A stretch of DNA of 64,000 nt from Distichodus sexfasciatus (taxonomy: Eukaryota > Chordata > Actinopteri > Characiformes > Distichodontidae): NCBI GenBank assembly GCA_032718565.1, contig JAVGVS010000017.1, positions 3,691,899-3,755,898 of the forward strand, given 5' to 3'. The first letter of the stretch is position 1. The number at the start of each line of letters is the position of its first letter. Shown piece after piece: positions 35,617 through 47,100 of this stretch. The notes under the pieces are model-generated. The model had not been told where the DNA came from and did no database searches. It was given only the letters and a program-made list of their open reading frames with translations. The position numbers and the translations under genes are program-made.

Positions 35617-36976
35617 GAAAAATTACAGACTTAAAAATATACTTATATAATTACAAGACCAACCAAAAAAAAAAAAAACAAACAAACAAAAAACCTGATT
35701 ACAGTAATATAGGTAGTTGTGATTTTGAGACCCTCTGATCAGAGGAGAAACTCCCTAACGGTTACAGAATACACTGCCCCTTTTTGCCCACCACTGGCCC
35801 AGTTTTACGGAAGGATGAGATGATGTAAGTGTATGAGGGTAAGATTATATGCAGTGTTAGTTCAGTTTAAAGCTGCTTCACTGTCTCTATAAATATGCCA
35901 ACATTAGTAGAGTCTTGTGGTAAATGATATGGACATCAGATGACACTGAAGCTGACGAATGCCGATCAGGTTCCTCTCCCTCACTTTGTGAAGTTTCTCC
36001 GTTTTCTCAGACGACCAGGACATAAGGATCTTAAGTGTCTGAATCGATGGCAAGGGACGAGAGAAAAGGAGAGAAAGTGAGGGCAGAAAGAAAGAGAGAG
36101 AGAGAACAGTTTTAGAGAAAGAGAGAGAGAGGGGGGAGTGGTCAAAGAGAGAAAGCATTTGTCCTTGTTGTTATCCTTCAGTGCACATTTACTGTCATTA
36201 AATTGTTCCAACAAATCAACAGCTTCAGACAGTATATCGGTCATTTCTCAACTGCAGCATATCACAGTTATGGGAGGTAATCTTGTAAAGCCAGAGAGCT
36301 TATCAAATCATTTTCACTTGCATTAGCATATTTTAATCACTTACATTAGGAACCTTAATCTAGGTGATGTGATACTGGCTCACCACTGCCACTCCAGCAA
36401 CACGTACGAATATAGAGTTTTGCTCATCTGCAGCCCATTGCGCTCAATTATTTATTATATTTTTTAACTACTTGTTTATTTTTATTTTTAATTTCCCCTT
36501 GCTTTCTGGTCTTGTGTTCTCTCTTGAGATCTAATGAAAGATTAGTACAGAAACCTGATTTCCACAAGTTATGTAAAACCATTTTATCATATAATTAACT
36601 TATTTATATGATCTATGTATTTATTTATTTTTGGAGCAGTCTGTGAGAGGTTGAAAATTATTTTCATAAATATCCAAACTATTACAAATGACAATTGGAT
36701 ACTGGACATCTAGATCTTCAAAAGATGTTGCACATGAAGACAGAAGGTTTTATGAAGTATATGTCAAGGGTCATGATGATTTAGATTCATTACTATAGCG
36801 CCCCCGTGTGGCCATTTGCACTTACTGCAGGTGATCAGCCACAGTGTAGGTCTAGAATCACATGAGCACTACTGTGTATTTCCAGCTCTTGTTATGATGG
36901 ACTGGTAGATTCATTTTTAACAGGTTGGAGGTGGGGATTGAGGAGGTGTTGGACCGGCTGAAGGATACACGGTTAT
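35617..36976. other. Intergenic DNA, no gene seen
   Basis: GA-rich tract at about 36060-36140; otherwise unique or AT-rich. A possible CTCF-type motif is listed separately. Confidence 0.5.
36795..36813 (-). promoter_or_regulatory. Possible CTCF-type motif
   Basis: The minus strand reads tggccacacgggggcgcta, close to the vertebrate CTCF consensus but with two core differences (CCACACGG in place of CCACCAGG). A common fish repeat end has a similar sequence, so this is weaker than the site at 39812. Confidence 0.3.
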
Positions 36977-37124
36977 CAGTGTTCGAAAATCTACTTTTAA
37001 AACGGATTTTAAGACAATCTACAGTTTTGATTTAGTAGTTAGCCACTGTATCGAAAGGGAATTAATTAAAACATGATGTTAAAAGTAATATGAAAAAACT
37101 TGCTTAATGTCAATTCACCGTAAA

Positions 37125-38005
37125 TACGACGGCGTTTTAGTGCCACCTTAAAAAAAATCTAAGATTACGAGATTAAACACGTAATATTTCGAGAATAAAC
37201 TCGAAACTACGAGAATAAAGTCGAAATGTTATGAGAATAAAGTCGAAATGTTATGAGAATAAAGTCGAAATGTTACGAGAAAAAAGTCGAAATATTTCGA
37301 GAATAAACTCGTAGTAATACGAGATTAAAATCGTAGTATTTTGAGAAATAAAGTCAAAATTACGAAAATAGAGTCGAATTTTTACGTGAATATTTAAGAT
37401 CTGCGTCAGTGAGTTAGCTCTACGGAAGACCTTGCAAACATCAACCGTCAAAGGTAAGGTTTATTAAAATCTCTTTAGTATGCATACACATTTGTAAATG
37501 TAGTTTGATATAATTTGATAGATCCTCCACATCCATAGTTTCTCGCAATTCTGTGATTTTTCTCGAAATATTTCGACTTTTTTTCTCGTAACATTTCGAC
37601 ATTTTTCTCGTAACATTTCGACTTTTTTTCTCGTAACATTTCGACTTTATTCTCGTAATATTTCCACTTTTTTTCTCGTAACATTTAGACTTTATTCTCG
37701 TAGTTTCGAGTTTATTCTCGTAACATTTCGACTTTATTCTCGTAATGTTTCGTCTTTATTCTCGTAACATTTCGACTTTATTCTCGTAATGTTTCGTCTT
37801 TATTCTCGTAATGTTTCGACTTTATTCTCGTAATATTTCGACTTTATTCTCGTAACATTTCGACTTTTTTCTCGTAATATTTCCACTTTTTTCTCGTAAC
37901 ATTTCGACTTTATTCTCGTAACATTTCGACTTTATTCTCGAAATATTACGAGTTTAATCTCGTAATCTTAGATTTTTTTTAAGGTGGCACTAAAACGCCG
38001 TCGTA
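37125..38005. mobile_element. Foldback MITE of inverted iterated repeats
   Basis: The termini tacgacggcgttttagtgcc and its exact complement (ending at 38005) are followed on both sides by a long matching arm including aaatctaagattacgagatt. Each arm is made of drifting copies of a 19-22-base unit (acgagaataaagtcgaaatg left, complement right), about 9 left and about 17 right. The arms are separated by about 140 bases of unrelated sequence (about 37400-37540). TA at both edges fits a TA target duplication, as in Tc1/mariner-type elements. Confidence 0.8.
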
Positions 38006-38249
38006 CAATAAGGATGTTTTAGAGGGAGAGAGTCTTCTGATTTTCTTATCCCATAATTTACACTGGGGGCACTAAACTCCTTGCAGTTTTTGTCCTAGAA
38101 ACACTCTTCATTGCTTAAAATTTAATCTTATTGAGGAGTTTTCTGATGTGTTATTGCTATTGTGGCTCATTCTATTTAAAGTTTGTTGTCTGGGTCCATC
38201 GAGGTGCTCACTTTTTCCTGAAGCCGATTTCAAACGCATATGATATGGG

Positions 38250-38428
38250 GTAGTAGGTTGTGTTACGGTTAGGGAGTTGGCCCCATTATCGGGTTCAAGT
38301 CCCGGACCGATAAAAGTACCACCGAAGTACTCAAGCACTATTACTCGATTGCTCCTTCACGAATGGGTCAAATGCTTAAATTACTTTTCGTTGTGGTGTG
38401 TTCACAACAACAAATAAGCGCTCCAAAA
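38250..38428 (+). mobile_element. SINE family A
   Basis: Head gggtagtaggttgtgttacg, B-box-like ggttcaagtcccgg, then ataaaagtaccaccgaagta, attgctccttcacgaatggg and the tail near acaacaaataagcgctc. It has internal deletions. Confidence 0.75.
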
Positions 38429-39439
38429 GGTTTCCATCTTTTCCCTAAGTTGGGTTTGGGGCGCACTTTCTGAGCACCATCACATTCGTACGCCACACGT
38501 TCTCAAGGTTTTCGATATGAACAAAGCGATTTAATGATCTCTTTGTTCGTCTTCTTTTAAAAGTTTTACCCAGATAATTTCTGCTGAGCTAAGACGCCTT
38601 GGAAAGGGTTAATCGCTTTGCAAAGTGCGACTACCCACGTTTACATCGATTGCATCGGATATTGCCTAAGAGCAAACATGTTATCTTTTAGGCTAGTCCG
38701 CTGTTATCCAATTCGTCGATTTACTGTATCATGAAAATAGCGTTTTAGAAATCCTTTCAAGTTGGGTCCCATGCTTGCTGTTGTCTTAACAGCAGATTTT
38801 GAAGACCACCTGATTTTGTGACCAGTGTCTTGTTTTTTTTCTTTTATGTGGTAAAATAAAGCAGGCGAGGTGACTATGTAAAATAACTGAAACAATTTAT
38901 TTGCTAATCGCGCACACCGGGCTTCACATATAACGGTATTCAGCAACTGCTCTCAGGACCCCTCCGCAACAGCCCTAAATATGTATATGGTGTCCATAGA
39001 TATGCCTGGATTAATTAACTTTACCACATCCAAACATTACAACCAGAAAGATCCTTTTTTTCTCTGAACGAACGTAGCGTCTCTTTATTTTTAAATTAGC
39101 ATTTAAAAATAAAATGTCTATAAATGGACTTTATCCATGATGCTTTTCGTGATTTTACTCTTTGGAATAAAATTTGGACGTGACTTCATATATTATGTTT
39201 CAGTTTTTTGGGAAGCAACTTTTAAACGGTAGCTTTGCTACAAGCTATGATTTAAAATAGCTCCAGCTACTCTTTCAAAATAGCAGCAAGCAAAACTACA
39301 AACTTCAGAGAAACTGTAGCTAACGTCACTGATGCTATTTCATCTAGTAATATATTTTTTGTGGTGTAAAAGCGAAAGTTAAGTCACTGGAGAAGTTGAA
39401 AGTAGTGTCGCTAATTTTCGTTAGCTAATCTCCACACTG

Positions 39440-40699
39440 CTGTGTTCTAAAATACACAAGTTGTTAAGCACAATCAGACTGTAAGTCTTGCACCCGAATG
39501 GCAATAGCAAGAGGACCTGGGGCAGTGCGAAAATGGGTTTTACTCGCTGGAGGAATTTTATTTAAACTTCGTGTTTGTGCAAGTAATGGACGTGCAAGAA
39601 AACGCACCTGTTGGGCTGCAGCTTGCCCTTTGTTGGTGGTGACGGTGCTGTAACTGATTACGTTCATTTTGTATTTCGGGATGTATTAGATTGAAATTTG
39701 ATTAACAATAACATTAGCTGTATTTTTGACTGATAATTTGTCACAGTATTTTAAAGACCGTGTTTATTAGGTTTTACCCTACATACAACAATTTGCAATA
39801 ACTCCTGCAGTCCACCAGATGGCGCTGTTAAATGGAGGCCAATACAGCGTCGGAGGGACGGGCTTCATAATAGGTTTGCATTATATACTGTTTTAGATGT
39901 GCTCTGTGCAATAAAACAAGTGATTTTTAGTTGTTTGATACTAAAGGAAAACTTATCAATTTACTTTTTTTAAACTTAAAAACTACAAGAGAAATTTGTT
40001 TGGTAATACATAATTTACTCCTACTTAAGATTCTTGGATGACATTCACTCTCAAAAATTCTCTTCAGTAAAGTTATTTTTCACCCTTTACAAAGTTTTCT
40101 ATGACCTTCCATACAGAATCACCCCACCCACTCTAGAATTATTGATTCTTTATTTAGCACATACTCTAAGTTACTGTTTGCGCTATGATCCAGAGGTAAC
40201 ACACTGAATTATTAATTGCCATTTATTGTACCTTTAAATATAAGGATCTCCAAAAAGATATTTTAACAAAGAAGATCCCAGGGATAAAGCATAACACCAT
40301 ATGCTTATCTTCACCTGTTCCTTAACTCTAATGCAATAAATGTCTACTGACCATTAAAGATGAAGCGAGTAATGTGGAACTTTTGTATGCCTCTTACACC
40401 CACTCTTCCAAACATGCAGAAACTCTGGTGCGGACAATGTCGTTTTTGTTGCATTTGTGTGTTACTATGTGAATACAACTGCTGGCATGCCAGTACAAGG
40501 GGCTTTTTATTGCTTGGTTTGCCTCTTACCACGCCTGACCCGCAGTGTAAGGTTACAATTAAGGGGAAGCTCACATAACATGACTAAGGTGTAATTTGTG
40601 TGCTAACTTCCAGCTCTGGTCCCCACCTAGTAACTTCTTAACCTTAAACTTCTTAACCAACTGTTTAACGTTAAAGTAATTAAGTCTCATTTATTTGGG
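39440..40699. other. Region upstream of dysferlin, no gene seen
   Basis: Unique AT-rich sequence between the transposon cluster and dysf. No exon was found. It contains a CTCF-type motif at 39812. Confidence 0.5.
39812..39825 (+). promoter_or_regulatory. Strong CTCF core match
   Basis: ccaccagatggcgc fits the vertebrate CTCF core CCASYAGRKGGCRC at every position and is followed by tg. It lies about 1.25 kb upstream of dysf exon 1a, at the edge of the repeat-dense intergenic DNA, where an insulator would be sensible. Occupancy cannot be judged from sequence. Confidence 0.5.
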
Positions 40700-41069
40700 A
40701 TTCAAATATGCAGCAGATTTGGCATTTCTATAACAGGTGTCTGACAAAAGTAGACTGCTCCTTTAAGTGGAAATCTTCTTTCTGTGGGTCGGTGTGTGTG
40801 TGTCTGCATGAGTCAGGCTGTCTGGATGTGTGTGTGTGTATGTGTGTGTGGGGCAGCACTGGCGGCGCTATCAGCTGCTGTCCCATACCCTGCCTTCTGC
40901 GGGACTCCTCTGTGTTACTCCCCTTTTCGTCTTCATCCCACTGTCTGCATAAGGAGGGCCTAGTCGAATTGGTTCTGCCAGATTTGTCCGAATCCCTCCA
41001 TCCTGGGATCCTCATCTCGGGGTTGGACTTTTGTCATTTTGGTGTTGTGAAGGTGGACTGGGCCTCCAA
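40700..41069 (+). promoter_or_regulatory. dysf: Candidate promoter and 5'UTR of dysf exon 1a
   Basis: The 370 bases before the canonical start hold two E-boxes of myogenic type (caggtg at 40734-40739, cagctg at 40872-40877), a TA-rich ctataac at about 40728, and a GT tract (about 40793-40851). An in-frame stop (taa at 40950-40952) precedes the start with no ATG between, so translation should begin at 41070. The transcription start itself cannot be placed. Confidence 0.4.
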
Positions 41070-41157
41070 ATGCTGCGAGTGTTTATCCTGTGTGCCCAGA
41101 ACGTGCTGACGCACGACGAGGACATCACCGATGCCTACTGCTGCGTGACTTACGAAG
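41070..41157 (+). CDS. dysf: dysf exon 1a (canonical first exon, C2A start)
   Basis: Encodes MLRVFILCAQNV..., matching the human canonical start closely. The C2A loop-1 acidic residues D16, E17, D18 and D21 (HDEDITDAY) that serve Ca2+ binding are present. The exon ends after one base of codon 30 (tacgaag, then gtatgg donor), the same 88-base length as human exon 1. The start context ccaaATGc has C at -3, which is weak, but an in-frame stop at 40950 leaves no other ATG. Confidence 0.96.
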
Positions 41158-44100
41158 GTATGGGAGGAGGTTTTAAGCTGGGAGAAAATAAGTTGGCTTG
41201 TCTGGGTGGCATTCTTTTTTAAACCTTATCTTCTAATCCCTCTTTGCATTGCTTCTGCCCTTCTGTCTCTGGGTTGTCCTCTCTCCACACTTCAGCAGCT
41301 GCAGTTATTATTGGAAAAGCAGTCTCTCTCTCCCTCTCTTTCTGTCTCTATATTTATGCGGGTCCCATTACACCATGGCTGAGTGTGTGTGTGTGTGTGT
41401 GTGCGCGTGTAGGTGCCTGTGTGCTCATGTAGACACACTGCAGTGTGACTCTGTGTATACTATGTGCAATGTCATCATAGATTGTGGGTCTTGTCGTTTT
41501 AGCCTTTGTGCTCACTGCTGTTTGCCCTGGAGCAGCTCTGGTGAGGATTTACTTGTATGCAGTGTTGGGAAAGCTATTTTGAAAATGGGAGCTTTTCAAA
41601 CTACGAGCAGCTTAAGATCGACAGTCAACGTGCTGTTTTAAAGTAGTAGTTAGTTACTCTACAAGCTACAAAGAAAAAGTAGTTTTGGCTTGTTACTCTC
41701 AAATATGCAAGTTTTCTCTCGCCTTGCAGAGCCGAACGCTTTGATAAATACAGCCACGAATTCTTGCTTTAATCATCAACCAAGGTGGACTCCGTCGTCC
41801 AACTCTTCCAAGAACGTTGGTGTGAAGCAATCAGTAGTCTATTAAATGTCTCTTCAGCCAATTCCATATAAACTGTTAATGCAAAATTATAAAAGTCTGT
41901 TTTAAGATACACTGAGTTAAACCTAGATTGTAAACACAGCAGTATAAATTCTTTAAAATGCTGATAAATGGTTATTCTCCCCTGCGCCCCTTTCAATGAC
42001 ATTTGCTATTTGTGCTGCCTGCTTATTTACCTCCTTCAGACAGAATGTTCCTCTGTTTACACGAAGCAAGCTAGCATTAGCAGTACAGAACCATTAATTT
42101 CCTGGCTGGGTCAAGTTCTCACCCTGTGCTGTACACTGACCAAATGTATAAAATATTCATATCCTCAATCCTATGCTTCACACACCCTCGAGCGATGAAG
42201 TCTTGCCACATTTGCTGCTAAATCCAGATCCTTGCTCCAGAGAGTCCTGATAGTAAAAATCTTTATCTTTACTTTACCAATCTCTTTTCTTGCATCACTC
42301 CCTTCTGTCTCTCCCTTTACCCCGTGACTGAATGCTGACCCTCGTCTACATGATCATGCTCTATCAAGTAAATATATAGCCCATTCTGCTCAGTAAGATG
42401 TTCTAATGTCTGTACTGAGGAGCTCTTAGCTTGCCTGGTTTAGGCTAACAGCAGGAGAAATCAATACGTAATGTGTTATTTGAGAAAGAGCTGATTCATG
42501 CTAATAGATTTAAGAAAGATGGAGCTATCAGGGCTAGCAAGAGAACAGCATTTTTGTGTTGGCAAATGCAGCAGGGAGGAGGTGTTAAGCAGTAAGATGG
42601 GAGTATAGAGAGGATGTAGCCTAGACTTTGCTAGCTTCAGTTAGCATGAGCATAAATATAGGACCATGCTGGTAAAGATGCACATAGAAACACAAAATGG
42701 CACATAGTAATATTTCCAGAGTAGATTCTAGGCGCGTAACGATTACGCAATTTGATTCATTTCACTATAGTAAAATATAATGGCCTAGTGACTAAAATAT
42801 GCATTTTATTAAAAACAGGGAGAACAGAATGTTGCTGTAGTGTTACTTCTAGTTGGTTGCTGATAGGGAACAGGCTGCATTTCTGTGCCGTCTTCTGGCC
42901 AAATTATACAGTTACAGCTGGGAAAAATGTACGAGATGACCCGGCCTAATAATATCCTGAACTAATTTTCAGTAACGTTTAAATTTCCGCAATTTTAATC
43001 ATCTTAAATTAGTACTGCAGTTTATCATCCTGTGATTCGTCATTACATTCCTAGTAGCCTCAGCATGTATAGGTGGAGGCTGAAGAGTATAATTAGTACG
43101 GAGTTTTGAGGATTCCAGGCAGAGGAGTCTTGTGGGGTCAGGAGTCCTTAAAAGGAGTGTTAATTAAATTTTTTTAAGGACCCTTTTGTTTTTAAGGTGT
43201 GGCCCGGTGGTTAGCTGTGTCACCCATATCTTGCAAAAAAGAGCAGGGTGGCATTGAGTGTGGCTCTTGACCTTAAGGGTTTGACTTCTCAGATTTGTGT
43301 AGACGTTCTTAAGTTTAGAACTGATATCTGAAGAAGAGTTTAGAACTATTCGACGTTTGTTTGGACTTCAGCAGAAATTGGCGCCAGGAAAACGTTGCAT
43401 GCAACATTTATTTGACGCCGTCCGAACGCGCAGCCGACCGAACGCGTGGACACTCTGATTTGCTCCAACAAGCAGAAAAACGGTCGGCATTTAGTCTGCG
43501 CTCGCCTGACGCCGCCAACGCCAGAAATACGCCTGATTCAGACGTTCGTCTGGACTAGGCCTCAGTGAGAAATTTTTGCTGGTGGTTTTCTTTTATAGCA
43601 GCAGGTGGTGCTCCTTATCTAAGCAGTGTTCGAACTTTGCATAAGCAGCAGGACACATTTTTACTCCAAAAGAAAGGAGATGTGATTGAAATCAGCTACA
43701 TTCTAAAGTCAGATGTTATTAGTTGTCATGACAGTGATAGTACAAAAAGCACAGTCTACTTTAAAGAGACAAATCTGAACTATAAGATGTTTTCTGACAT
43801 CCAGTCAAAAAAGGGGGTAGAGAGGTCAGAGGGAGACAGGACAAGGCAGCAGGAAATGTTTAGACTTCCTCTGGGGTGGGTTTACTGGAGTGTGGGACGT
43901 TTCACAACGTTGCCTCTCTTGGCAGATTAGGAATAAGCAGACGAATAGACGAGGGTGAAGCAGTTTGTGCTTGTGGAGGATTTCTTGTTGCACGTTTTCC
44001 TCTCGACTTTCCTCTCTCTTCTCCTGGAGTGTGATGTGTGGAGCGTCTCCCTGTCTGCTTGAGCGTTGAGTCGTACGGACACGGGGCAACATGCTGAAGT

Positions 44101-47100
44101 GTGTGCTCCAGAGAGCAACTCACCTGAGGAACGTGGAGAAAGGAGAGCGACAGAGCGACCCGCTAGCCAGCATCATCTTCAGAGGTAAAGCCGGTCTTCA
44201 AGTCTAGAACCAGGTGTGAGGAAATGTCTGGTTAAAATCTGGATGGTACGTTATAGCAATCAAGATGTGTAATCTGCAAAGAAAGTTTCATTTCTAAACT
44301 GTATTACATTAGAAGTGAAATTCTTTATAGGGATTTTAGAGAAGACATTTAACATTTTGAAAATCAGGGCTTTGAGACTTTGAGGATTTGATCTTATCAT
44401 TCTGTGGTCATCATGACCTTGAGATGGACACATTTTGGTTACACATGCACACTGAGACCATCGTATAGGGATGTATCAGTGTTTTGGGTGCGATGAGGAT
44501 GGTGAGAGAGGTTTGAAATTTCTGATTGGGAAGAACTTTTCCATACTGTATTAAAGTTTACGCAATGAATATAAAATTGCCAGTTTAAGATGGAAGCCCT
44601 TCTAAAAACAGGGTACATTTTTTAAGAGAGGAAGCAACATGAACGAGATTAAATCATACGCTGGTGTAAACTACATTCTTAGCGAAGTGTGTAAAGTTGT
44701 GGCACTCTGTAACTACATGTAGGAATGTCTCTGGGCGGCTCATTCCCAGTTGGATTAATGAGTAAGGCGGCTCCAGTTGGCCACTTTTAGACAGCACTAT
44801 GAGATGACTGGCAGTTCCTGTGATTGTCTTCTGCTTCCCGTTCCTGCACACTAACGCATAAAAAAGTGTGTGTTTTGGTATTCTTGGTTACCATAGTAAC
44901 ATCCCTCTAATAATGGGATGTTATTTTCCTATAGGTAACGAGTAGTCCTAAAAAAATCGAGATAACTGGTTTATAAAAATATTGTCTTTTGGTGCCTGAC
45001 TTGATTGGAGGTTTGGTGTAATTATCAGACTTGTGTGCGAAAAAAAATCCCTGAGTGGATGATAATGGATAATGGATAAGTCAACATATTCTAACATTTA
45101 ACATGAGCTATTATTTGTTGGCATGTCTTGGCAGTATAATGGGAATATCCACTAGTTGATGGAGGACGGTCAGAATTAAAGTCCAGGTCCTGAGTTCACT
45201 GCCCCCTTTGCCGATCTGTATCACTATATCTCTGGACTCTTAATAGCATAATTGAAATTTCCTGATTACAAATTGAGGTTAACGTACTAACAAATTGTTA
45301 TAATTTGATGCAATGTAGTTTATACTGTTGTTTTCTTTCTTATGGCTACAGTACATTTATACATTTAGCATTCACCATAGAAATGCTTCTTACGTTATCT
45401 GTATCTACTTCTTTTTACAAAATTTTAACACCTTTTAGGTGTCATTATATTCCATTTGAACAGAAATATAGTCAACATCTTTGCTCTCAGCAACTCAAAA
45501 TAGTTAAACAAAATAGCCCTGAGTCATGGCTCAGTAGATGTTGGATTTAAATAGATACTAAGGTATGCAAGATAATCTGAATCTCAATTCAGAACAATGT
45601 ACTTTCTCGTACCAAATCCCGTCTCCAAATACCATCACTGCTTAATGCGAAACGGGATCTTTTCGTGCTGGTTTGAGCATGCATTTAACAGGATTAAAAG
45701 AGGCTGTGTTTATGAGAAGGACAGAGTTAAAGAAGCCAAGTGGTTCCTCCTGCATGGTATCGAATGCCATGTCCATTTATAGGCATGAGCGACGCAAATT
45801 ACGCTGCACAGAGGGAGCACTGAATAAGCAACAGGCTTTGATAGAGGGACAAAGTAAGAAGGAGAGAAAAGTGCAGAGACAGGGCACAGGGAGTGAGACT
45901 GTTCCATGTTTCTGTAGCTCTGTGGTATTTAGGTTCAGAGAAGCCAGGTTACTGTGATTTTGTTATGTATGTATATAGTTTCTATTCCACTTCTTAAAGT
46001 CTGAAGCAATATCGATATTGTAAATTTCAATATCTTGTGATACAATACAAAGCTGATACAGTCTCTGAGTCTTTTTAAAACATAAAATAATGTCTGAATA
46101 CATGACTGATATTCTGTTGGGCTTAAGGAAATACTTGACTTAAATACTGTTTTCCTAACATAAACAATGTAATAATTACACACCCATATGTATGTGCTAA
46201 ATTATTTATTATTAAAATAATATCTCAAAACTTAACTTATTCATGTAAACACAATTGTGTAATTTTGTGACGGTCCATAATCCGCAATGCTACTTCCCAT
46301 GTATAACAGATCGACCCCATGCTACCAATACCCGATCCAGCTAATTGAGTCGTTACTGATCTGATCCACGTATCGGTGCCATCTTTAGTCAGTGCTGTGC
46401 TTAATGCCAATATTCAAGGCACTGATGAAAGCATCTGTTTAATAAGTGTCCAATTAAGTTCCACACTGGCACACATCAAGACCACACTTAATGACAGATA
46501 ATTTAGGAGCACTGACATGAATGGAACAGCACTGGCGCAGCCCACTGTGAAAGGCTGTAAGACAGCTCGCCCAAATGGCTGAGTTTACTGAATACAAGGG
46601 AAAAGCCGTCTCCTTCTAGACTGTACACTGCCTTTACTACTTGCATTTACTACACTGCATTTATTAATTGTGTTGAACTGTATATGTGGCTATTAATCCG
46701 TATTGCACATCTCTGAAATTGGCACACTGTCCGGATTTAGTGTCTCAGTACCCATCATGGCCTTTCTTTTTTGTGAAAACTGAAAGGCTTGAGTATGTCC
46801 AAACACTGTCTTTTTTATCAATATTGTGATTTTACTTCTTGTATGGGGCGGCACGGTGGTGCAGTGGTTAGCGCTGCCGACGCACAGCGAGCTGGTCCTG
46901 GGTTTGATCCCTGGGTTGGTCGTGGGGCCTTTCTGTGTGGAGTTTGCATGCTCTCCCTGTGTTCGCGTGGGTTTTCTCCAGGTGCTCCGGTTTCCTGCCA
47001 CAGTCCAAAAGCATGCAATAGAGGTTAATTGGCGACTATTAATTGGCCCCGTAAGGTGTGAATATGAGTGTGTGTGTGTGTATGCCCTGTGGTATGTTGG

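Larger units (their letters stand above)
36977..39439. mobile_element. hAT-like composite, about 2.5 kb
   Basis: The left end is cagtgttcgaaaatctactt. The reverse complement of the right end is cagtgtggagattagctaac. The subterminal tagcaaagctaccgttt/taaaacgg phrases match the MITE family at 20653. Inside are a foldback element (37125-38005) and a family A SINE (38250-38428). No transposase frame was seen, and flanking duplications are not clear. Confidence 0.5.
41158..44090. other. dysf intron between exons 1a and 1b
   Basis: Contains (GT)n at 41383-41405, a decayed hAT-like copy at about 41561-41960, a TIR element at 42728-43054 and a CpG-rich patch at 43352-43555. No further exon was recognised. 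Confidence 0.6.
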
